From Asanoa sp. WMMD1127 (GTDB taxonomy: Bacteria; Actinomycetota; Actinomycetes; Mycobacteriales; Micromonosporaceae), in contig NZ_JARUBP010000001.1 of assembly GCF_029626225.1 (NCBI RefSeq), positions 3,038,001 to 3,102,000 on the forward strand: 64,000 bases of DNA, read 5' to 3'. Numbering within the stretch: the first letter of the stretch is position 1; each line of letters starts with the position of its first letter. Positions 40,111 to 48,923 of this stretch are shown here, in pieces. The translations under genes were made by a program, and so were the position numbers. Below the pieces are notes generated by a model. That model searched no databases. It was not told the origin of the DNA and saw only the letters and a program-made list of their open reading frames with translations.

Positions 40111-43100
40111 GTGACCACGACAGTCGAAGAGGCCGCGGAGATCTCCGCCGCCACACCGATAGCCCGGTCCCGGGGCCTGGGCTGGGGCCGCTACGTTCCC
40201 CGGATCTTCGGCCTGGTCATGTGGTTCGTCGCGATCGTCTCGTTCATCGCCGCGATCGGGCACATCTTCCACACCGGTGTGCAGCCCGTCCGCGAGACGA
40301 TCGACGCGCTGATCATCCCGGCGCCGGCCAACATCGCGTACGCCGTCTTCCTGGCCGCCCTGGCGACCGCGACGCTGCGCCGCAAGCGGGTGGCGTGGTG
40401 GCTGCTGACCATCTATTTCAGCCTGAGCGTGCTGATCACCGCGATCCTGGCCATCGTGCTGTCCAGCGTGTCGGACGCCGAGCTGCTCGACGATGCCGGC
40501 AACCGGCTCTTCGAGACCACCGGCGAGCTCGCCCTGCTCTGGGGCAGCCTGGCCATCTCGGTCGTCGCGCTGGCCGCGCTGATCCTGTTCCGCAACCAGT
40601 TCTACGCGCACGTGGCCAAGGGCAGCGTGCGGCGGGCGCTCACGGTCTTCATCGGCACCCTGATCATCGGCATCGGTTTGGGGCTGAGCCTCGTCACCGC
40701 GTTCCCCGGCAGCCTGCAGGGGACCGGCAACCAGCTGGCGTACGCCACCGAGCGGGTGCTGGGCGGCGGGTTCAGCTTCGACATCACCCGGGTCGGTGCG
40801 GCGCCCGGCTGGGTCAGCTTCATCCTCGGGCTGTTCGGCGCCGCCGCCGTCTTCGCGGCGCTGGCCACCCTGCTGCGCTCGCAGCGCCGCAACGCCGAGC
40901 TGCACGCCGGCGACGAGCGGCAGATCCGCACCCTGTTGGCCAAGTACGGCGACCGCGACTCGCTCGGCTACTTCGCCACCCGGCGGGACAAGTCGGCGAT
41001 CTTCTCGCCGACCGGCAAGTCCGCGGTCACCTACCGCGTGGTCAACGGCGTCAGCCTGGCCAGCGGCGACCCGGTCGGCGACCCCGAGGCGTGGGGGCCG
41101 GCGATCGACGCGTGGCTGGCCCAGGCGCGCTACTACGCGTGGACACCGGCGGTGATGGGGGCCAGCGAGGAGGGCGCGATCGCGTACGCCCGGACCGGTC
41201 TCAAGGTCATCCACCTCGGCGACGAGGCGATCCTGCTGACCCGGGAGTTCACCCTGGACGGTCGGGAGATGCGCCCGGTGCGGCAGGCGGTCAACCGGGT
41301 CGAGCGGGCCGGCTACACCGCCACCGTCCGCCGGCACTCCGACATCCCCGAGGAGGAGATGAAAGAGCTGACCCGACTCTCCACGGCGTGGCGCGACACG
41401 GAGAGCGAGCGCGGCTTCTCGATGGCCCTCGGCCGGCTCGGCGACCCCGCCGACGGGCGCTGCATGCTGGTCGAGGCGATCGACAGGAACAACGCGGTCA
41501 AGGCGATCATCTCGTTCAGCCCCTGGGGCACCCACGGCGTCTCCCTCGACCTGATGCGCCGGGCCCCCGACGCCGAGAACGGCGCGATGGAGTTCATGGT
41601 CGCGGCGCTGATGGAGAACGCGCCGCGCCTCGGCGTGGACCGGGTCTCGCTGAACTTCGCGGTGTTCCGGGCGGTGTTCGAGGAGGGCGCCCGGATCGGC
41701 GCCGGCCCGATCCTGCGGCTCTGGCGCAAGCTGCTGCTGTTCTTCTCCCGCTGGTGGCAGCTCGAGTCGCTGTACCGGTCCAACGCCAAGTACCACCCGG
41801 TCTGGCAGCCGCGCTACCTGTGTTACGGCGAGCGCCGCGAGCTGGTCCGCGTCGGCATCTCGTCGGCCATCGCGGAGGGCTTCCTCGCGATCCCGGGCAG
41901 CCCCGGCTCCCAGCTCGACGTGCTGCCGCCGGACGCGGGGGAGCGGGCCCGGGCGGCGGAGGAGATCGACGAGGCCGAGGCCCCGCCGCCGCCCGGGGCG
42001 ATCGACCACAAGGCGCCCGAGCAGATGCGGGTCCGGCTGGCCAAGCGCGCCCGGCTGATCGAGAACGGCGTCGACCCGTACCCCGTGAACTATCCGCGGA
42101 CCGACACCTGCGCCGAGGTGGTCGCCGCCCACCGCGACCTGGCGCCGGACAAGCGCAGCGGCGACACGGTCGGCGTCGCCGGCCGGGTCATGCTGATGCG
42201 CACGCACGGTGGCCTGCTGTTCGCGACCATCCGCGACTGGAGCGGCGACCTGCAGGTCATGCTCGGCGGCCGCGGCGCGGTCGACACGTTCGACGACACG
42301 ATCGACATCGGCGACCACGTCGGCGTCACCGGCGAGGTGATCACCACCCGGACCGGCGAGCTGACCGTCGAGGCGACCTCGTGGCAGCTCAACGCCAAGT
42401 GCCTGCGGCCCTTGCCGGACAAGCACCGCGGCCTGGCCGACCCCGAGGCCCGGGTCCGGCAGCGCTATCTCGACCTCGTGACCAACAAGCGCTCGCGGGA
42501 CATCCTGCGGGCCCGCAGCAACGCCATCTTCGCGCTGCGCGAGTCGCTGGTCGGCCGCCGCTACCTCGAGGTGGAGACGCCGATCCTCCAGCGGATCCAC
42601 GGCGGCGCCAACGCCAAGCCGTTCACCACCCACATCAACGCGTACGACCTGAAGCTCTATCTGCGGATCGCGCCCGAGCTCTACCTGAAGCGGCTGGCCG
42701 TCGGCGGTGTCGAGCGGGTCTTCGAGCTCGGCCGGACGTTCCGCAACGAGGGCGCCGACTACAGCCACAACCCGGAGTTCACGGTGCTGGAGGCCTACCA
42801 GGCCTACGGCGACTACGACACGATGCTGCGGCTGACCCGCGAGCTGATCCAGGAGGCGGCGATCGCGGCGTACGGGCAGGCGGTGGCGCGCCGGCCCGGC
42901 ACCGACGAGGAGGTCGACATCTCCGGCGACTGGCCGGTGCGGACGGTCAACGAGGCCGTGTCGACCGCGCTCGGCGAGGTGGTCGACGCCGACACCGACG
43001 TGGCGACGCTGCGCCGCTACTGCGACAAGGCCGAGATCGCGTACGACCCGAAGTGGACCCGCGGCGCGGTGCTGCTGGAGCTCTACGAGCACCTGGTCGA

Positions 43101-43473
43101 GTCGAAGACGGACCTGCCGACGTTCTACAAGGACTTCCCGACCGAGGTGTCGCCGCTGACCCGCCAGCACCGGCACGACGGGCGGCTGGCCGAGCGGTGG
43201 GACCTCGTGGGCTTCGGCTTCGAGCTGGGCACGGCCTATTCGGAGCTGATCGACCCGGTCGAGCAGCGGCGCCGGCTGACCGAGCAGTCGCTGCTCGCGG
43301 CGGGCGGCGACCCCGAGGCCATGGAGCTCGACGAGGACTTCCTGCAGGCGCTGGAGTACGCGATGCCGCCCACCGGTGGCCTCGGCATCGGCGTCGACCG
43401 GCTGGTCATGCTGCTCACCGGCCGCTCGATCCGGGAGACGCTGCCGTTCCCCCTCGTCCGCGCCGCGTCGTGA
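40111..43473 (+). CDS. lysX: Bifunctional lysylphosphatidylglycerol synthase / lysyl-tRNA synthetase (LysX)
   Basis: About 1,120 residues in three parts. Residues about 25-270 hold 6-7 membrane segments. A DUF2156/MprF-type transferase domain (about 270-590; RQIRTLLAKYGDRDSLGYFA, FSPWGTHGVSLDLMRR, ESLYRSNAKYHPVWQPRYLC) moves lysine from tRNA to phosphatidylglycerol. The C-terminal half is a class II lysyl-tRNA synthetase with OB fold (about 650-750), motif 2 FRNEGADYSHNPEFTVLEAY and motif 3 GGLGIGVDRLVMLLTG. Together these make lysyl-PG and lower membrane negative charge, giving resistance to cationic peptides, as shown for mycobacterial LysX. GTG 40111 follows GGGGG at 6 nt; ATG 40051 would add 20 residues. 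The next gene overlaps its stop. Confidence 0.95.
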   Translation: MTTTVEEAAEISAATPIARSRGLGWGRYVPRIFGLVMWFVAIVSFIAAIGHIFHTGVQPVRETIDALIIPAPANIAYAVFLAALATATLRRKRVAWWLLTIYFSLSVLITAILAIVLSSVSDAELLDDAGNRLFETTGELALLWGSLAISVVALAALILFRNQFYAHVAKGSVRRALTVFIGTLIIGIGLGLSLVTAFPGSLQGTGNQLAYATERVLGGGFSFDITRVGAAPGWVSFILGLFGAAAVFAALATLLRSQRRNAELHAGDERQIRTLLAKYGDRDSLGYFATRRDKSAIFSPTGKSAVTYRVVNGVSLASGDPVGDPEAWGPAIDAWLAQARYYAWTPAVMGASEEGAIAYARTGLKVIHLGDEAILLTREFTLDGREMRPVRQAVNRVERAGYTATVRRHSDIPEEEMKELTRLSTAWRDTESERGFSMALGRLGDPADGRCMLVEAIDRNNAVKAIISFSPWGTHGVSLDLMRRAPDAENGAMEFMVAALMENAPRLGVDRVSLNFAVFRAVFEEGARIGAGPILRLWRKLLLFFSRWWQLESLYRSNAKYHPVWQPRYLCYGERRELVRVGISSAIAEGFLAIPGSPGSQLDVLPPDAGERARAAEEIDEAEAPPPPGAIDHKAPEQMRVRLAKRARLIENGVDPYPVNYPRTDTCAEVVAAHRDLAPDKRSGDTVGVAGRVMLMRTHGGLLFATIRDWSGDLQVMLGGRGAVDTFDDTIDIGDHVGVTGEVITTRTGELTVEATSWQLNAKCLRPLPDKHRGLADPEARVRQRYLDLVTNKRSRDILRARSNAIFALRESLVGRRYLEVETPILQRIHGGANAKPFTTHINAYDLKLYLRIAPELYLKRLAVGGVERVFELGRTFRNEGADYSHNPEFTVLEAYQAYGDYDTMLRLTRELIQEAAIAAYGQAVARRPGTDEEVDISGDWPVRTVNEAVSTALGEVVDADTDVATLRRYCDKAEIAYDPKWTRGAVLLELYEHLVESKTDLPTFYKDFPTEVSPLTRQHRHDGRLAERWDLVGFGFELGTAYSELIDPVEQRRRLTEQSLLAAGGDPEAMELDEDFLQALEYAMPPTGGLGIGVDRLVMLLTGRSIRETLPFPLVRAAS

Positions 43474-44117
43474 GGCCGCCGCGCTGGCCGGCGGCCGCGT
43501 TCGCGGCGTCGTCCGCGCTCTACAGCTCGTGGCTGCTCGGCCCGTGGCTCAACCCGCGGCTGGGCATCGCGGGCGGGTTGGCGAGCGACCTGGCCGCCAC
43601 GGACCAGCCCTACCACCAGCTGTTCCGGGTGGCCGACCTGGCCGCCGGCTCGCTGGCCCTGCTCGGCTCGGCCCGCCTCCTGGTCGGCCGCCGCGTTCCC
43701 ACCGCGGAACGGGCGGGCTGGCTGTCCGCGGCGGCGTTCGGCCTGGCCACGATCTTCGACAGCAGCCTGACCGCGCTGTCCTGCGCCCCGTCGATCGACC
43801 CGGACTGCCCGGAGCTCTCCGGCGACCTGGCCGACGTGGCGCTGGACCCGCACACGCTGACCTCGGTGTTCGCGGCGCTGGGCGGGATCGGCTCGATCGT
43901 CTCGTTCTGGCTCGCGGCGCGGCCCGGCAGCGCCGACCGCACGTGGGCCGGCGGGTTGGCTGTCGGGAGTGTCGTGGTGAACCTCGGCCTGCTGGTCGAG
44001 CTGGTGCGGGAGGGGCCGCACGAGGGGGTCTGGCAGCGGGTCGAGCTGGCCAACCTGGCCGCGTGGTTGGTCTACGCCGCGGTGCGGAGCCAGCGGTCGT
44101 CGGGCTGGCGGGGGTAG
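43470..44117 (+). CDS. DUF998-like integral membrane protein
   Basis: 215 residues with about six membrane segments (AAFAASSALYSSWLLGPWLN, VADLAAGSLALLGSARLL, LSAAAFGLATIFDSSLTAL, and others) and a loop with two cysteines (CAPSIDPDC). The layout resembles DUF998 proteins. The GTG at 43470 overlaps the lysX stop (GTGA), so both are translated together. This suggests a helper role in lysyl-PG synthesis or flipping, a point not shown by the sequence. Two palindromic repeats follow 12 bp after the stop. Confidence 0.78.
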   Translation: MRPPRWPAAAFAASSALYSSWLLGPWLNPRLGIAGGLASDLAATDQPYHQLFRVADLAAGSLALLGSARLLVGRRVPTAERAGWLSAAAFGLATIFDSSLTALSCAPSIDPDCPELSGDLADVALDPHTLTSVFAALGGIGSIVSFWLAARPGSADRTWAGGLAVGSVVVNLGLLVELVREGPHEGVWQRVELANLAAWLVYAAVRSQRSSGWRG

Positions 44118-44128
44118 GTTCTGGCGCG

Positions 44129-44198
44129 GCTTTGCTCTGCAGCCATATACGCAACACGTGCGGCCAGGGGTGTTGCGCCCATGGCTGCAGAGCAAGGC
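44129..44198. repeat. 70-bp imperfect palindrome, copy 1
   Basis: Two 29-nt arms (44129-44157 and 44170-44198; 25 of 29 positions pair) around a 12-nt loop. Arms start GCTTTGCTCTGCAGCC and end CGCAACAC. The same element recurs at 44207 and 52773. No flanking ORF belongs to it. A folded RNA or cruciform is expected. Confidence 0.9.
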
Positions 44199-44206
44199 CG
44201 GCCCCT

Positions 44207-44273
44207 CTTGCTCTGCAGCCATATGCGCAACACCCCCGACCGCGGGTGTTGCGTCTTTGGCTGCAGAGCAAAG
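44207..44273. repeat. 67-bp imperfect palindrome, copy 2
   Basis: Arms 44207-44233 and 44246-44273 with the same core words TTGCTCTGCAGCCA and CGCAACAC as copy 1, 8 bp downstream of it. The centre and the three bases before CGCAACAC differ. Together the two copies fill most of the gap between the lysX operon and the oxidase gene. Confidence 0.9.
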
Positions 44274-44338
44274 CCGCTGAACACCACCCCAGCCCGGCCC
44301 CGCTATGCGTAAAATGTTCGGGTTCGGAGGTGGGCGCG

Positions 44339-45775
44339 ATGACGATCACCGCGACGACCGTCCAGGGCGGTCTGGCGACCCTGACCGATGAAGTCATCGA
44401 GGAGCTGCGCGGGCGGGTCTCCTGCCCGGTGCTGGCGCCCGAAGACACCGGGTTCGGCGACGTCCGCGAGGTGTTCAACGCGATGCACCCCGGCGACCCG
44501 GCGCTGGTGGTGAGCTGTTTCGGCGCGGCCGACGTGCGCGACGCGGTCACCTTCGCCCGAGACAACGGCCTGGTCGTCTCCGTGCGCGGCGGTGGGCACT
44601 CGATCGCCGGGCTGTCCGCATCGGACAGCTGCATGCTGATCGACCTCGCGCCGATGCACGCCGTGCACGTCGACCCGGCCGCGCGGCTCGCCCGGGCGCA
44701 GGGTGGCGCGGTCTGGGCCGACGTCGACCGCGAGACCCAGGCCTACGGGCTGGCCGCGCCGGGCGGCGTGGTCTCCGACACCGGCGTCGCCGGGCTCACC
44801 CTCGGCGGCGGCTACGGCTGGCTGCGCCGGAAATACGGTCTCTCCTGCGACCACCTGCTGGCGGCCGAGGTGGTCGGCCCCGACGGTGAGGTGCGGGTGG
44901 CCTCCGAGACGGAGAACACCGACCTGCTGTGGGCGCTGCGCGGCGGTGGCGGCAACTTCGGCGTCGTCACCTGGTTCACGTTCGGGCTCGTGGACGTCGG
45001 CCCGACCGTCGCCTTCGCCGGCACCTTCTATCCGGTCGAGGAGGCGGCCCAGGTGCTGCGCGGCTGGCGCAACTATGTCGCCGTCGCGCCGGACGAGGTG
45101 ACCGCGAGCTTCCTGACCGTCACGATGCCGGCCGACCCGGCGTTGCCGCCCGCGCTGCATGACCGGGCCTGCGCGCTGGTCGGCGCGGTCTACGCCGGTG
45201 ACGCCGCGGCGGGCCTGGACATCCTGCGGCCGCTGCGCGAGCTCGGCACGCCGTTGGCCGACCTGTCGGGGCCGCTGCCGTTCGTCGGCGTGCAGCAGAG
45301 CTTCGACACGTTCTTCCCACGCAACACGCTCCAGGCGTACTGGAAGTCGCGTTATCTCTCCTCGCTCGACGACGCGGCGATCGACTTCGTGGCGCGGTGC
45401 GCCGAGCAGCGACCCAGCCCGCAGACGCTGGTCAACGTGTTCCACATGGGCGGGGCGATCGCCGCGGTGCCGCCCGACGCGACGGCGTTCGCCCAGCGGT
45501 CCTCGCCGTTCCTGCTCTCCATCGACGGCAACTGGACCGACCCGGCGGACAACGCCGACAACATCGCCTGGGTACGCGAGGCGTTCCGCGAGTCGGCCCG
45601 ACACGGTGACGACGGGGTCTATCTCAACTTCACCGGCCGCGCCGACGAGCCGCCGGACATCGCGGTCGACAGCGCGTTCGGGGCCAACCTGCGCCGGCTG
45701 GCGGAGATCAAAGCGAGGTACGACCCGGCCAACATGTTCCGCGCCAACAACAACATCACACCCGCCCCCAGCTGA
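44339..45775 (+). CDS. FAD-linked oxidase (BBE/VAO family)
   Basis: 478 residues. PCMH-type FAD-binding domain: VSVRGGGHSIAGLS holds the histidine that links to FAD covalently, and PGGVVSDTGVAGLTLGGGYG is the pyrophosphate-binding region. The usual second covalent Cys (GxCxxVG) is not present, so flavin attachment is probably single. The C-terminal BBE motif RYDPANMFRANNNI ends the protein. ATG 44339 has CGGAGGTGGG upstream. Relatives oxidise sugars, alkaloids or polyketides with O2. It has no secretion signal and no pathway neighbour, so the substrate is unknown. Confidence 0.88.
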   Translation: MTITATTVQGGLATLTDEVIEELRGRVSCPVLAPEDTGFGDVREVFNAMHPGDPALVVSCFGAADVRDAVTFARDNGLVVSVRGGGHSIAGLSASDSCMLIDLAPMHAVHVDPAARLARAQGGAVWADVDRETQAYGLAAPGGVVSDTGVAGLTLGGGYGWLRRKYGLSCDHLLAAEVVGPDGEVRVASETENTDLLWALRGGGGNFGVVTWFTFGLVDVGPTVAFAGTFYPVEEAAQVLRGWRNYVAVAPDEVTASFLTVTMPADPALPPALHDRACALVGAVYAGDAAAGLDILRPLRELGTPLADLSGPLPFVGVQQSFDTFFPRNTLQAYWKSRYLSSLDDAAIDFVARCAEQRPSPQTLVNVFHMGGAIAAVPPDATAFAQRSSPFLLSIDGNWTDPADNADNIAWVREAFRESARHGDDGVYLNFTGRADEPPDIAVDSAFGANLRRLAEIKARYDPANMFRANNNITPAPS

Positions 45776-45852
45776 GCGGGCCCGACCATCAGCATGTTTC
45801 CAGGTTTCTCGGGTAGAAATCCCAGATCCCCCGACCCGAGGAGAGTTGAGGC

Positions 45853-46509
45853 ATGGCGCTGGCCGCACAGGGCGACCCGAGCGATCTTGGTGGGCTGACC
45901 GGCTGGGTGGCCGGGGTGATCGACTCCCTGGGCGTTCCCGGCGTGGGCCTGCTGGTCGCGCTCGAGAACCTGGTGCCGCCCATCCCCAGCGAGATCGTGC
46001 TGACGCTCGGCGGGTTCCTGGCCAACCAGGGGCGGATGAGCCTCCCCTTGGTGATCATCGCGGCGACGGCCGGCTCGGTGGTCGGCGCGCTGATCCTCTA
46101 CTGGCTCGGCCGCGGCCTCGGCGAGGACCGGCTGAAGCGCTGGCTCGACCACATTCCGCTTGTCGACACCGACGACCTGGAGAAGGCCGACCGGTGGTTC
46201 GAGCGGCACGCCAACATGGCCGTCCTGTTAGGACGGTGTGTGCCGGTGGTGCGCAGCCTGGTCTCGATCCCGGCCGGCGCCAACCACATGCCGCTCGGCC
46301 GGTTCGTCGCGTTCACCACGCTCGGCAGCGGGGTCTGGAACACGCTGTTCGTCGGCGCCGGCTACGCGCTCGGCTCCCGGTGGCAGCTGGTCGACCAGTA
46401 CTCCCGCTGGTTCGACTACGCCATCCTCGCGCTGATCGTCGTCAGCATCGCGCTGTGGGTGCGCAAGAAGGTCCGCAAGCGCCGCCGGGCCGACGCGCTG
46501 CATCGGTGA
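45853..46509 (+). CDS. DedA family membrane protein
   Basis: 218 residues with the DedA/SNARE-associated pattern: LGVPGVGLLVALENLVPPIP, SEIVLTLGGFLANQG, GSVVGALILYWLGRGLG, RWFERHANMAVLLGRCVPVV and RSLVSIPAGANHMPLGRF. Four to five membrane segments and a basic tail (KKVRKRRR). DedA proteins move undecaprenyl phosphate or phospholipids between leaflets; which one applies here is not clear. It sits 14 bp before the phosphatase-like gene, with which it may be transcribed. A GAGGAGAG ribosome site precedes the ATG. Confidence 0.92.
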   Translation: MALAAQGDPSDLGGLTGWVAGVIDSLGVPGVGLLVALENLVPPIPSEIVLTLGGFLANQGRMSLPLVIIAATAGSVVGALILYWLGRGLGEDRLKRWLDHIPLVDTDDLEKADRWFERHANMAVLLGRCVPVVRSLVSIPAGANHMPLGRFVAFTTLGSGVWNTLFVGAGYALGSRWQLVDQYSRWFDYAILALIVVSIALWVRKKVRKRRRADALHR

Positions 46510-46523
46510 CCTACGATCGCTCC

Positions 46524-47300
46524 ATGATCTTGAGTGACGCGGAGGTGGCCGTCGCGGCCGCCGAGGCCGGTGCCGCCGTGGTCCGCCACTACTACGGTGC
46601 GGCCGTCGACCGGCACGCCAAGACGGGACGGGACTTCGCCACCACCGCCGACATCGAGTCGGAACAGGCGATCCTCGGTGTGATCCGGGAGCATCGGCCC
46701 GACGACGGCTTCCTGGGCGAGGAGACCGGCCGCACCGGGCCGGCGGGCGGGCGCACCTGGTTGGTCGACCCGCTCTGCGGCACGCTCAACTTCGCGGTCG
46801 AGACCCCACTGGTCGCGGTCAACGTCGCGCTGCGCGACGGCGCCGCGGCCGCGGTCGACCCGCTGACGGGCGAGGTCTTCTGGACCGACGGCACCGGGGC
46901 CTGGGTGCGCCGGGCCGGCGTCGACACCCCGCTCACGCCGTCGGCCGAGTCGCGGCTGGTCGACGTCAACCTCGACCCGCCGTTCCCGAACGCCGCCCTC
47001 TTCCAGGCGACCAGCCTGCTGGCGGATCCGGCGTTCGGCGCCGAGTTCGGGCCGCGGGTGCTGTCGACGACGCTCGCGCTGACCTGGGTCGCGGGCGGAC
47101 GCCGGGCCGGTTATGTCACCGACGGCGACCTGCGCGACAGCGTGCACTTTGCGGCCGGCCTGGCGATCTGCCGCGCCGCGGGCTGCGTGGTCACCGGCCT
47201 GCACGGCCAGCCCCTGCACACCGGCATCGGCGGCCTGGTGGCCGCGGCCGACCTCGAGACCCACCAGACCCTGTTGCGGTTGATCCACGCACAGGGCTGA
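46524..47300 (+). CDS. Inositol-monophosphatase-like protein with altered metal site
   Basis: 258 residues with the IMPase/FBPase fold: GRDFATTADIESEQAI, GFLGEETG and WLVDPLCGTLNF. In active family members the motif is DPxDGT; here the second Asp is Cys85, although Asp82 is kept. The later PWDxAAG motif reads SVHFAAG, with His208 in place of the Asp ligand. Loss of two metal or catalytic carboxylates suggests weak or no classical phosphatase activity, or a changed metal use. ATG 46524 gives a normal N-terminus; a GTG at 46506 would overlap the DedA stop. Possible roles: moonlighting, regulatory, or a new chemistry. Confidence 0.8.
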   Translation: MILSDAEVAVAAAEAGAAVVRHYYGAAVDRHAKTGRDFATTADIESEQAILGVIREHRPDDGFLGEETGRTGPAGGRTWLVDPLCGTLNFAVETPLVAVNVALRDGAAAAVDPLTGEVFWTDGTGAWVRRAGVDTPLTPSAESRLVDVNLDPPFPNAALFQATSLLADPAFGAEFGPRVLSTTLALTWVAGGRRAGYVTDGDLRDSVHFAAGLAICRAAGCVVTGLHGQPLHTGIGGLVAAADLETHQTLLRLIHAQG

Positions 47301-47309
47301 GACGCCACA

Positions 47310-47342
47310 CCGCCGCCACGCCTTCCTCGGCAGTGGCGGCGG
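47310..47342. terminator. Bidirectional hairpin terminator
   Basis: CCGCCGCCAC (47310-47319) pairs with GTGGCGGCGG (47333-47342); an inner GCC/GGC pair shortens the loop. It lies between the convergent phosphatase-like and chitinase genes. Confidence 0.7.
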
Positions 47343-47357
47343 CGGGTCGTCGGTGCG

Positions 47358-48914
47358 TTACGAGAACTGTGCGGTGATGCGGGTGAACTCCCAGTCCGGC
47401 TGCGCGATGCTGGAGCAGTCGGAGCTGAGCGGGCCGCCGGGGCAGCCGCGGTCGCGGTTGACCGACCAGAACGCCAGCCGGGCCAGGCCGCGGGCCTTGG
47501 CCCAGTCGCGGATCGAGGCCCACTGCGCGGTCGTGGTGATCTCGTTCTGGTCGGAGCGGCCGTTCATGCCGGAGATGCCCATGTGGGCGTACGCAGTCGC
47601 GTCGGACCAACCGAACGCCGTCTTCAGCGCGTTCCTGAGCCCTTCGGCCGCGCTGACCGTCGACGCGTACATGTCGGCCCCGCCGCCGAAGTTGAACGGC
47701 ATGATGGTCCAGACGTCCACATTGGCCTGCAGCGCGGCGCCCTGGTTGATCAGGCGGGTGCCCCACCACGACGGGCCGGTGGTCGCGGTCGGGATCGTCA
47801 CGATGGTCTTCAGGCCGGGGTTGTTCTGCTTGAGGATCTTCAGCGCGCCGAGGATCCGGTCCTGCACGACCTCGCTCTCGAACTCGTCCGTGTTCTCCAC
47901 GTCGAGGTCGATCGCCTTGAGGCTGTACGTGTTGATCACCTGTTGCAGGGCGCCGGCCAGCGCCGAGGCCGAGGCGCAGTTCGGGCCGAGCTTGTTGCCG
48001 CTCCAGCCGCCGACCGACGGGATGATGTCGCCGCCGGCCGCCCGGATCGCCGCGATCTGCTGGGCGTCGCCGGCGCTGTTGATCGGCCGGTTGCCGTCCC
48101 AGGCCGGTGTGCAGCCGCCGCCGGAGAGGACGAACGCCTTGGTGAACCACTTGATGCCGGTGGCCGACATGACCGTGTTCAGGTTCGGCACGTTGCCCCA
48201 GGAATAGATGTACGGGGCCGCGCTCATCGCGCCCGTCCCACCGCCGGTGCAGCCGGTGGTCGTGCCGGACACCGCGCCGGACTTCGCCGACTCACCCTGC
48301 GCGTTGTAGGCGGCCACCGTGTAGGAGCGCGAGGTGCACGCCGGCAGCCCGCCGACCGTGGCGCTGGTGCCGGTGACGGTCGCGCGGACGGTCGTACCCT
48401 CGTAGACCCGGTAGCCCGTGGCGCCCGTCGAGGCGTTCCAGGCGACCGAGATCGAGTTGGCGGTGGTGCCGGTGACCCGCACGTTGCCGGGCGTCGGCGG
48501 GGCCTGCGGGTTGGTCGGGCCGCCGCCGGCGCACGAGCCGCCGTTGACGGTGCAGTTGGTCGGGTCGCCGCCGCCGGCCGCGATGAACCCGAAGCTGGCC
48601 GTAGCGTTGGGACCCAGCGTGCCGTTCCACGACTTGTTGGTGAACGTGAAGCGCTGCCCGGACCGCGTCATGTCGGCGTCCCAGAAGCTGCTCACCGAGG
48701 TGCCGCTCGGCAGGTCGAACGCCACGTTCCAGGACGTGATGGTCGACGACGTGTTGTTGGTGACGGTGAACCGGGCCTCGTAGCCGGAGCCCCAGCTCGC
48801 GGTGCGGACGAACGCCGCCGTGGCCGCGGAGGCGGCGGGGGCGACCGCCACGCCGACCACCATGGCCGCGAGGGCCAGGCCGGCGGTGACGGCGACCTTT
48901 CTGATCGGTCTCAC
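47358..48914 (-). CDS. Secreted GH18 chitinase with CBM2 and one FnIII domain
   Basis: 518 residues. Signal peptide (about 1-30, ending SAATAA), a CBM2-type carbohydrate-binding module (about 31-128; SFWDADMTRSGQRFTFTNKS), a Gly/Pro linker, one fibronectin III domain (about 140-225) and a GH18 catalytic domain. The active-site strand reads LKAIDLDVEN: the DxDxE core with the general-acid Glu is present, while the first Asp of the full DxxDxDxE is not (Lys instead), as in some GH18 subgroups. It hydrolyses chitin outside the cell. GTG 48914 has GAGGAG 5 nt upstream. It starts 9 bp after the stop of the next chitinase, so the two share a transcript. Confidence 0.93.
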   Translation of the reverse strand: MRPIRKVAVTAGLALAAMVVGVAVAPAASAATAAFVRTASWGSGYEARFTVTNNTSSTITSWNVAFDLPSGTSVSSFWDADMTRSGQRFTFTNKSWNGTLGPNATASFGFIAAGGGDPTNCTVNGGSCAGGGPTNPQAPPTPGNVRVTGTTANSISVAWNASTGATGYRVYEGTTVRATVTGTSATVGGLPACTSRSYTVAAYNAQGESAKSGAVSGTTTGCTGGGTGAMSAAPYIYSWGNVPNLNTVMSATGIKWFTKAFVLSGGGCTPAWDGNRPINSAGDAQQIAAIRAAGGDIIPSVGGWSGNKLGPNCASASALAGALQQVINTYSLKAIDLDVENTDEFESEVVQDRILGALKILKQNNPGLKTIVTIPTATTGPSWWGTRLINQGAALQANVDVWTIMPFNFGGGADMYASTVSAAEGLRNALKTAFGWSDATAYAHMGISGMNGRSDQNEITTTAQWASIRDWAKARGLARLAFWSVNRDRGCPGGPLSSDCSSIAQPDWEFTRITAQFS

Positions 48915-48923
48915 GGTGTCTCC

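Noticed and set aside
40090-43176. 1,028-codon open frame opposite lysX
   Set aside because: Antisense shadow of conserved LysX codons, with typical Arg/Asp/Gly/His composition.
44129-44273. Two adjacent palindromic repeats considered as a CRISPR array
   Set aside because: Only two copies in tandem with 8 bp between, full-length palindromes and no cas genes. The third copy is solitary.
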